Source: Agelas oroides (lineage: Eukaryota; Porifera; Demospongiae; Agelasida; Agelasidae). From it: a stretch of 64,000 bases of DNA. Positions 55,443 to 64,000 of this stretch are shown here, piece after piece. The position numbers were made by a program, and so were the translations under genes. The notes under the pieces were generated by a model. It saw nothing but the letters and a program-made list of their open reading frames with translations, did no database searches and had not been told where the DNA came from. The stretch spans positions 739,501 through 803,500 of the forward strand of contig OX422183.1 in the NCBI GenBank assembly GCA_949130485.1. Reading direction: 5' to 3'. Each line of letters opens with the position of its first letter. The first letter of the stretch is position 1.

Positions 55443-55580
55443 TGACTGTGCTGACCAAGCATTGTGTGTCAAAAATGTGTCTGAAGATAACTCTATTGGT
55501 AGTACTCTTGAGATTGACACCTCTTAACACTGAGACTGTGTGGTGGAGCAGACCTTTGGATGGCAGTCTAGTAATGTGAG
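55443..55580 (+). pseudogene. relic of the receptor B/C Ig exon
   Basis: The DNA matches the second half of the Ig exons at 44691 and 56544. The frame gives DCADQALCVKNVSEDNSIGS and TLEIDTS, then a stop where the paralogues read through. Further matching sequence (GTGGTGGAGCAGACCTTTGG) follows. The first half is lost or unrecognisable. Confidence 0.8.
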
Positions 55581-55669
55581 TATCAGACTCTTACATGAAA
55601 GTGGGACAAAGGACATTTAGACTGCATGAATGCTTCAGTCTATAGGTAAACAATCTTTCAGTGGCTTCT

Positions 55670-55810
55670 CAGTTGGCTACTGCATAAATGAAGGGGTCTG
55701 ACACCAACTTCAGTTTGGAAATAACTTTGCCAACATTTTGACTGGGCAAAAGGACAACTGGAACATTCAGTTTAAGCGTCAGCAAAGTTATTCTCTAAAC
55801 TTAGGTATTG
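55670..55810. mobile_element. degraded relative of the 50991 foldback MITE
   Basis: It shares CTTCTCAGTTGGCTaCTGCA and AACTTnAGTTTGGAAATAAC-like segments with 50965-51113, with a weaker inverted arm. Confidence 0.5.
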
Positions 55811-56014
55811 AGATATAGGGAGAATTAACATAGCAGTAGCTGCACTTGGTTATGTCAAAGAGTTTTCTGCAGCTACCAATATAACCATAGCTTGATAGCC
55901 ACCAAAGTGATACTATATAGCTATCAAATCTGTATAAAAGGTTTGATTTCACGACTTGGTGATCTGATCATGTGACCATAATGAGCTACATCCCATTTCC
56001 ATCATATGCATTCC

Positions 56015-56096
56015 TAGGCCTCCCCCACATTTATCTCACAGAAGAGTTATGACAAGTGTGTGATAAAATCTGGGAGGAGGTCAGGAACGAGGCTTT
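56015..56096. mobile_element. foldback element with dispersed GGAACGAGGCT end
   Basis: CCTAGGCCTCCCCCACATTT with TATCTCACA pairs with TGTGTGATAAAATCTGGGAG and GAGGTCAGGAACGAGGC. It belongs to the dispersed family represented by the perfect palindrome at 15591. Confidence 0.65.
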
Positions 56097-56543
56097 TTTA
56101 CTATTAACTGGTTGACTATAGACAGAGCTAGGAAGGAGTGATGTTTATACTATATACTATATGTGGATATCACAGATGTGAAGTGGTTAAAGCCAGGTGT
56201 GAGAAGTTGAAGAGACAGTGTGTATGATAGGTTCATGTGCGACTATAATTGCATATAAGACCACCTGAGAGAAAAGCCTACAACCATGAACCTATAAATC
56301 TTAAGCATGCTAAACATCTTTGAGAGAAGCCATGAAGGGCATGCAAAGTTTCGATGATAATGCAAGTTTTGAAATGCAGTTGTAGGTATTTCATGTACAG
56401 ACAATGTTTTGAGGATTTTCGATCTATTTCAGACCATTTACTTGTGGACCAACTTCTTAATGCAATAACAGGCATAAGATAAACCTATTAAATTTTTAAA
56501 CCTAGAACTATTAAACTAAAGAGTTCTTTTTCTCCTCCAATAG

Positions 56544-57627
56544 TGCCAACACCCATCATGTTCACACTGGTTGTTCAGATACGTGATGTCATCATGGGTG
56601 ACCATGCAAACTTCATTTGTTGTGCTGGCGGTACAAACATTACAACAGTCTACTGGGAGATAGAGGGAAGGGGAAATTACTATCACGACTGCAATGATCC
56701 AGCCCTCTGTGTCACAAGTTTATCTGCAGACAACTCTGTCAGTAGTACTCTTGAAATTGACACCACTCAACTAAATAGGACACAGATTATTGTGTGCTGT
56801 GTAGTGGAGCAGATTTTGGGTGGACAGACTAATAAAAATATCAGCACTGGACAACTTACGGTACGGAATGTGCCACGTAAGCTCTTTCACATATATAGCC
56901 CCAGTACTCATACGCATGTACACGTACGTACCACATGGACACACACACACATGCAAGTTGTCAAGGCACACTGTTATATATTTATTTCTCTTTCCACAGC
57001 TCTGCCCAGTTTGTCACCTCAGGTCATTGCTGGTATTGTTGTGGGAACAATCATTGGACTAGTGTTGATTGTAGCCCTCTTCTTCATTGTCTGCTTTTGC
57101 AGAGTACTTCTGTGGAATAGTTGTTGCAGGCACGCATGGATAGTGTGAAAGTAGCTACTTTCTGCTGCAACCAGCGAACTAGGTTTTTTTCATAACTGTG
57201 CAAACTAAGCAACCACATAGAAGGGCAAAAAATGTTTGCAAGGGTTTTCTTGGAAAGAGAATAGCTAGGTTTTGGTTGGTTCATATGCAGAGTCACTGCT
57301 GCTAATTAACATCCAGTTTGCTGGTTGCAGCTGAAAGTATATTAAACATGCAATTACTACAGGAGATCTGGGTGTATGAACATAGCATACCATTTCTCCA
57401 TTGTTCTAATGCCAGAGCACCAGTGGCTCAGTTCTGACAGCATCTTAACAGCATTCAGAACACATTTTAAAACCCTAGCTTGATCTACAATTTGTCACAT
57501 TGTCAACAAATTCTAATTCTCAGGAAGGTCCCTAAAGCGTGAAAGTACAGCAGGTCCTCTTGGTACCACTGAGATTCGTCTACACATGGCAACATTGAGT
57601 ATAAAGAAGTACAACCAACACATTTAA
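56544..57627 (+). pseudogene. receptor C: one Ig exon, membrane exon and frameshifted tail
   Basis: Exon 56544-56876 (phase 1-1) encodes an Ig-like domain (GDHANFICCAGGTNITTVYW, DNSVSSTLEIDTT, IIVCCVVEQILGG) that is a close paralogue of receptor B Ig3. The exon from 57000 encodes SLSPQVIAGIVVGTIIGLVL and a short cytoplasmic stretch (CFCRVLLWNSCCRHAWIV) ending at a stop near 57147. The donor used in A and B (CAG|gtatg) is CAG|gcacg here. The matching tail exon 57524-57627 has a 2-nt insertion that destroys the tyrosine motif. The far tail homology resumes, separated, at about 57808-57855. No signal exon is visible. It may be a pseudogene or encode a tail-less decoy if a start exists. Confidence 0.65.
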
Positions 57628-58549
57628 CTCAGCAATAATTGCTAGCAGTGCAACCACTTCACATGGTCGTTAGCTGACTATATTTTATATAGGTATTTAA
57701 GTTGTGCTTGTCCTTCAAACCTTGATTAGTGAACTTGTGCATCCAATTATGTCCTCAGTTTGGGCTATGTTACACATCTATGACACATTGCAGCCAGCAT
57801 CATTAACCACCTTGTGACCACTCCTGTGAGACATTGGATGTGTACAATTCATGAACCTCTATGGTCACCACAGCTTTACTATATATGCATGTGGATACAT
57901 ATCTATACAGTGTTTCTATGCCTTTTTTGTTACTTCTTCAGTTTCATTGTACTTGATGCTACTAATTTACTACTACTGATAGCTACATACTTGTTTTGAT
58001 TGTGTCAGTGTCAGTTTTCATACTCCGCAGTATGAAAACTGACACTGATTATCATTGTAGCTGTCTGCCACTGACATTTTATTGCTGCTTGAAACTCCCC
58101 TTCCTTGAGACAAACTACACTATGTATACAGAAGGTAGAAGAAGGTGCACTTTATTCTAGATATTCTGTAATACTTGTTATCATGCACTTCTGGCCATTA
58201 CATCAAACGTCAGAGCTTTCTAGAGAGTGTGTACTATTAGCTGTATTGGTAGCTGCTTATCACTTCACCGGAGCTTATGAAACATGTTTTACCTAGGTCC
58301 TCGAGAAGAAATATGAGACTTGATCTCTTTTGTTTCTATGTTAATTGTAACTTCTGCATATATAATTTCGGGCTTGCGTAATCAGACAGAGTGGCAATGT
58401 AGCTAACCCACAGGACATGTAGCGGTTGCCCGCAGGAGATGTAGCGGCAGAAAGGAAACACTGCGCATGCGCACAACATCACTACACATAGCTATCTGAC
58501 CGACTACATAATCAGTGTAATCTATAGCCGCCGCACTGTAACTGGGAAA
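57628..58549. other. no supported exon; carries a perfect hairpin
   Basis: This is the 3' flank of receptor C and upstream region of the YWTD gene. A 20-bp perfect inverted repeat is listed separately. CpG-containing sequence before 58550 (GCCGCCGCACTG) may be promoter. Confidence 0.4.
58005..58048. repeat. perfect 20-bp inverted repeat (hairpin)
   Basis: TCAGTGTCAGTTTTCATACT and its exact complement AGTATGAAAACTGACACTGA are separated by 4 nt (CCGC). It is short enough to be a cruciform or RNA hairpin. Confidence 0.9.
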
Positions 58550-61500
58550 ATGCCACAAACAGCCTTTGTGCGTGCTCTACTGATTCTGGTCCCGCTTCTC
58601 CTCGCTTGGAATACCTGCCTCACTCAACAGAGAAATGGGTGAGTATTAACGCCAGGTTGCTAGCTGCAGCTACTATAGCCTTAACCAAGCCAGAAAGCAT
58701 GAAGGAGAGGTTTCATGCTAACTATAACAGGGGAAACTTAATAAAAAGTATAGAGAGCAGAAGTAGCTTCATTCCCAGTCTTATTTCCACCTTCTCACAT
58801 TGCTACCAGGGCATAGAGGCAGGGGTAGGGGGAGGGGGGGGGGGGGGGGGGCATTTCCCCAGAGAACTTGACATAGCTACTTGCATTCACTGGGTTATTG
58901 ACTTACCGCTGGCCTGCTCTGTTACTGTTCGCTAGTCTCACAAGCCTGATCCTCAGGGCCAAGCCCAGCATGGATCACTTTCAGTATATGTGCCCCATGC
59001 GTGATAAGCTGAAAGTGATCCGCACTGGGGTTGGTTGGATCTAGGTTGCGAGACTGTTGACTGCCAAGTGCTGACTAGACAGAGGCTATTCAAATCCCTA
59101 ATAATGGACACCATCACATGACCAGTCAGCTACGATATACGTCGATTGATGTGTTGTACTTGCATTCACTCGGTGTAGGCCCTATAGGTGGAGATGGTTT
59201 CCAGTCAGTCCAGTAGCTCAGCAACCAACGAAGACATTGAGCTGCCCTATGAGCCACTTCTTAAGTGTATTTTTATATGCCTCAGAATGCACCAAAATGC
59301 ACCTTAGGATACCTAAAACTACCAACATTTCCTGCTGAGGAACATTCCCCCAGATCCCTCTAGGGTGAAGGGCTGCAGGGCATCCCTAGGCTTCCAAAGT
59401 GGCCATGTTCTTTACTTCAGCTAATAAATTTGTCCCCCCCCCCCGATAAAAAAAGGTATGTATGGCCCTGGCAATGAAAGGTGGTGGGAATAAGTCTAGA
59501 GGAGAAAGTTGACTGCAAGAACTTTACAAGAAATTAGTAGTAGACAGACCGTGACGTTCGAAGAAATTGGAAAATGGTGATAGTATCTGAACCCACTCTA
59601 GTTAGTACACCATTCCTATTAGTAAGTTGAAAAGGGAAGTTGTCTGGCATGGAGTGGAGAATGAAGTTCTTTTTGCATTCCATGCACAGCCCACTATGAG
59701 CAAACAAGCATATACATAAACACAACTTCCTTTTGGTTAACAAACTTGCAAGCTGAAGAGACATTGGTTGCTGGAGGTTTATTGCACAACACAACCAGAC
59801 AGGTGACTCATGCAAGACCATCTTGTATATACATGTCCCTGCGGATCTACCACTGTATCATAATTTCAAGTGTAGTTGTAATGACTCCCTTAAGACATTG
59901 TGGTTGTGAGGTGGTCTATACCAACTTCATCTCTGGTTTCATCTCTCCGGTTTCATCTCTGGTTTCTAATGCAATTAGAGTGTTATACTATTATAAACCT
60001 CACACATAACCACTATCTCTTCAACTTGTCTTCAAACATGGTAACCAACCTATGGTTATGACATGTACAACCGCTGTATTTGTTATGGCACGTTGTTTGT
60101 TTAATTACTACAGTACTCTTCAATGGATACTTAAGTTACTAAATTAAGAATCAAACAGTTTTGCAACACAAAATCCAAAATCCAAAGTACAGTGTGCATG
60201 TGCGTAAGCCTTTTAGCTTTGATGAGTCAGTGTACCAGGCTCAGTAGCCTTCAGCAAAGTACCAGGGCAACAAGAAGAATAGAAAAGAGGTAAATAAGCT
60301 AAATCAGTCTACGTAGGCCACCACTTTTGAGCTATTATATTGCAGTATGACTCCATCCCATACTTTTACAGGTATTCAGAAACCAGAAGAAGCACTGAAT
60401 CATGCTGCAAAACCATTCAATCTGCGTCGCTAAACCGTTCGATCCACAGTTAATTAATTAGCAAATTAATTAAAGACTATTGCAGTAATTGTGAAACAGT
60501 GTGCCATAGTATTTACAAATTATGCAGTAAAGCAAGAGGGCATAAAGAACGGCGGCAAGAGTGAAGCGTGTGACTCCATAGAATTTGAGACCAGGCAGAA
60601 TTTATAGGCAGTACTGTGTAACAGCATTGTTGCTGCAGCACATGACCAGATGTTCTGATTTTAGTACGGTTCAATAATTTTGCCCAGACTATGAGCTTCT
60701 ATTGGAGTTACACGCTCCTACTCTAGACGCCTGTTCTTATGTGCTTTTGGTAAAAGCCATAATTTTCAAGACTCTGCCCAGTGGCAAGCTATGTACCAAT
60801 GTCAGAAGCCTGGCTCAAATTTGTATTGATTTTGAATCGCAGGAGTCCGTATTCCCATCCTCATGGTATGTTACTGCTATCACAAGAAAGATACTGCAGA
60901 ACAAATACAAGAGAAAAGTAGTAGCCACTGGATTCTATATAGAAGTGTCAATGTGATATAGCGTGTGTACTACAGGTAATTGGTTTAGCTTTATTTGTTA
61001 CACATTTTACTGTAGGACTGCTATTTCCTCTACAAATTCTACTGAATCTCCATACATACTCTTCACAACACTGTATGGAATTTATCGTATGAACATTGAT
61101 GGAAGCAACAAAGAGTTTCTTGTGCAAAACCATGCTGGTTGGATTAATGCAGTTGACTACCACTACAGGTATGCATTAGTATACATTGTATTTTTGTGCT
61201 AAATACACACTCTGAGTCTCTCAAATCCCTTAATGCAACATTCCAATACCAAGCCCATCCCCGTTTTAGGTTTACTTGGGAAATTTTTGAATACCGCAAT
61301 TAGTGTTTCGGGGACAAACAACTAAATTTTTCCCAACCTTTTTTCCAACTTGAGGTAGGGCTAAGTGCACCCTGAAAGAGATATCTCTATGGCTGAAGTG
61401 TATGAGTTCAGTGCATTAGCCTCTATGTAGTAGGACACCATAACACCCCCAGTCTGTTGGGTGTTAAGTTCTGGGTTAAAGAACCCTCTATCAGATCAGG

Positions 61501-63963
61501 CAAGTGTCCATTTGATCACTGTATCCACTTATACTTGACATTTGATCTTAAAATTGTTGCAGTGGTACTTAGTCATGGCCTGACATTTTAGCAACAACGT
61601 GAGTTAGGTTCATCATAAATTCCTGGAATTAAAGTTCTTACATAAAATTGAATCGTACTTAGTATTAAAACAATGATGGTAGCAAATCTGAGGATATAGG
61701 ATTCAATAGTTTGTAGTGGAGTATTTGATGCAGGCAACGGCTCCACAGACTAACATTATGCTAGGGGTACACATGCGCATCATGCAATTGCACCATTGAG
61801 ATGGGTACAGTGCGTTAACAACTGGTAGTCTCCTTTCCCAGGCCTCCCCACTCTTCAATGCTCTTCCATTATTTTCAACACAAATGCAGTTGCCAACCAT
61901 TAGCTTTAATCGTCACTCAACTTCTGGCACTCCCAATCATGCATGCTGCCAAGAACCTCTCCATCCTCCAGACTTTATTGGCAAACATCTTTCTCCCTAC
62001 CTAACTAGCTGCACTGTCACATTTAATTGTGGTGTATACTATCCAAATTCACATTTTTCTAAGTGTGACTAGCTATGCTACACTGACACTTTGCACATCT
62101 TGCATTGAGTGACTTCTTATATTTTTATGCTGAAAATGTGTGTGTGTTGTTGTTCTGTAATGCTATTAAGTTAACTGTCCTGCAAACAGCATTTGTGAAG
62201 TTATTTCCAGAGGAAGACAAGTTAGGAAGTTGCTATATGGCCACTACAAAGTGTGAATAAAATTTTCCACAGGGTCCTCTGTTGAGCTGTAAACTAGAGA
62301 TATATGGACTGTATTCTTACTTCCCAGGCTTGGGTATATTTTCTGGTCAACGTCATCGCAGCCATCCATCCACAGGGCTCAATTTGATGGAAGTAACATC
62401 ACTGTCCTTGTCAACACTGACCTCCAGTACCCTTGTATGTTGGTACACATATATGGTCAACTAGTGTTGCTAACTGATAAAGTACACATTGATTTCATTT
62501 AAACAGATACAGTATAGTGAAAACACAGCAGGCAGGTTTTTGCTACAGTGTTTACATAGCTAATTTACTCTAGCACCTACAATGGCTTCATGCTATATAG
62601 GAACCTGCCAAGCATATTCACTGCTGATTGCTTACGTCACACTGTCCAGATGGCTGATGTAGAAACCATATGGGAGATCCACACTCTTACTGTAATAAAC
62701 TCTTGGTGTGACCAATGTCAAAGGAATGCTACCAAATGGGTTTTGAAGGTCCATTGAGGAGTTTCTTCTTTAGTCAAATCAGTATCTTTTTTCAGAAGAC
62801 TTGGCCTATTTGGCTGGCATTTCTATTATAACTTTGCAACTAAGGAACTCCTGCAGGGGAAGATGTGCATGTACCTTTGAAAGGGAGAAGCTTCTCAACT
62901 ACACTTAATTTGAAGATATGACATATTATGTACACAACAGGCAGGCAACTGAAATGATCAAAATATGGTTGAAGTAACCCAAATGCTTTTACAGTGTATT
63001 AATAACCAGTGTGTCATGGAAATCTCAACTGAGAATGTGTTTCGATAGCTTATCAAGGTAAGAAGGCAGTAGCTGACACAAATTGCATGAAGACTGCAAC
63101 AGCCAACCCCAAATAGCAATCAAATAAGGTAGGAACAACTATACACCATTCCTATATCTTGTGCCATTGTTCAAACCACACAAACTACCATATGCTACAT
63201 GGCACATTCACAGACAATAAATGGTTTCAGCACATCCACAAAATCTAAATACAAACACGCAACATAACTTACTTCTCATGCATACCAGCATGCACTACAT
63301 ATCCAATACTGCTCACTCTACAACCTTCACTACATGGAGATAGAGTGACAACTACATTTCTTGAAACGTTAATAGTGCAACTATTAACCATTTGCATACA
63401 ACATTGTACCAAAAAGCAAAACAAGCACATTGCATTAGAAACATCATGTAACAAGCATAACATACACATTTGGCAAAATTGCACAAGTCATAGGGATGGT
63501 GTAAAGGTAATATGCCATTCCTACTTTGTTTGGTTGCTTTGGAGGATTTTATCCCTGTACATGTGCATGCTTGTTTATTAATTCTCACACACCATTGAGC
63601 TAGAGTGGTATGCAAAACAATGGGAATGTCAACACAGTCAAGCATTTGGAGCATTACCTTATGAAATGGCTATAGTTGCTATATGGCTGTTATATAAGAA
63701 CAATATAGTTAAAATATACTTTGAGTAGGTTACAATGTGTGTGATGTGTCTACAGCATTTGATATTGGATAATCAATATAGCTGCTCTCATTCTTAGCTG
63801 GGTTGGCAGTGGACTGGATCAATGACAAGCTCTACTGGACAGATCGGGACCTTCATCGCATTGAGGAGTATGACCTGACAACCTCTCAGAGAAGAGTTGT
63901 GCTATCTACAGGGACCAGCAGCACTCCTGCAGGAATAGCTGTGTATCCATTTCAGGATCAATG
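58550..63963 (+). CDS. LDL-receptor-like YWTD propeller protein, 5' part
   Basis: Four exons join with matching phases: 58550-58638, 61016-61168, 62328-62434, 63798-63963. The last ends at CAATG|gtgagg, so the gene continues beyond the window. Exon 1 is a signal peptide (VRALLILVPLLLAWNTCLTQ). The rest builds LDLR class B repeats: YILFTTLYGIYRMNIDGSNK, GYIFWSTS..IHRAQFDGSN and GLAVDWINDKLYWTDRDLHR, followed by PAGIAVYPFQDQW. These form blades of the six-bladed YWTD propeller of LDLR/LRP, nidogen and related extracellular proteins. Exons 2 and 3 are missed by simple open-frame searching because they are short. The product is secreted or a membrane receptor; LRP-like is likely but the deciding downstream domains are outside. 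Confidence 0.85.
58934..59055. mobile_element. hairpin MITE, AGTCTCgCAA family
   Basis: AGTCTCACAAGCCTGATCC on the left and GGATCTAGGTTGCGAGACT on the right are inverted, as are GGATCACTTTCAG and CTGAAAGTGATCC inside. It is related to 28292-28413 by its ends and lies in intron 1 of the YWTD gene. Confidence 0.85.
59056..61015. other. intron of the YWTD gene, no further exon seen
   Basis: Only short frames without domain signals are present. A loose tandem of TCATCTCTGGTTTC lies near 59925-59965. Confidence 0.5.
63141..63575. mobile_element. degraded third copy of the 23361 foldback family
   Basis: ACCATTCCTATATCTTGTGC at the left, and AGGGATGGTGTAAAGG, TGCCATTCCTACTTTGTTTG and TGTACATGTGCATGCTTG at the right, match both arms of the 23361-24267 element. 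It lies in an intron of the YWTD gene. Confidence 0.65.
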
Positions 63964-64000
63964 GTGAGGGATTTTACGAAGAATAAAGTACCACAATACT

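Overview
The window is metazoan nuclear DNA: split genes with GT-AG introns, extracellular Ig, Sushi, EGF, GAIN/GPS and LDLR-type YWTD domains, a kinase with Kelch repeats, and very many short inverted-repeat transposons, SINEs and microsatellites. The gene mix (kinase-Kelch protein, a large Pmp-like beta-helix protein with a multipass C-terminus, Ig/GPS receptors, some introns near 40 nt) suggests a sponge, probably a demosponge. This is inference from gene content; I cannot name a species.

Layout: (1) 990-1671, last two exons of a coiled-coil gene resembling CCDC191. (2) 2254-13703, receptor A (three Ig-like exons, one Sushi exon, stalk, one membrane span, tyrosine-containing tail); its matching signal-peptide exon is decayed. 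(3) 16332-22848 on the minus strand, an intronless gene for a Pmp-repeat protein with 8-9 membrane spans, broken by an 11-nt deletion. (4) 23-32 kb, a transposon- and minisatellite-rich block with no confident gene. (5) 33340-39543, a second, damaged copy of the CCDC191-like gene. (6) 41078-49276, receptor B, a complete 13-exon model of 772 residues: signal peptide, three Ig-like domains, HRM, GAIN with GPS, a half EGF, one membrane span and an ITIM-like tail. (7) 52190-54496, a kinase-coiled coil-Kelch gene. (8) 55443-57627, receptor C, a truncated relative with a broken tail. (9) 58550 to the window end, a secreted or membrane YWTD propeller gene that continues past the window.

The central point is a receptor cluster. 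A, B and C share almost the same transmembrane exon, with glycines every fourth residue, and the same cytoplasmic exon, but carry different extracellular domains joined through phase-1 introns. A and B each follow a copy of the same CCDC191-like tail, so a block of coiled-coil gene plus receptor was duplicated about 38 kb apart. Receptor B joins the autoproteolysis module of adhesion GPCRs to a single membrane span and a tyrosine motif instead of seven helices. Together these look like a rapidly shuffling cell-surface recognition cluster; an allorecognition or immune role is inference only.
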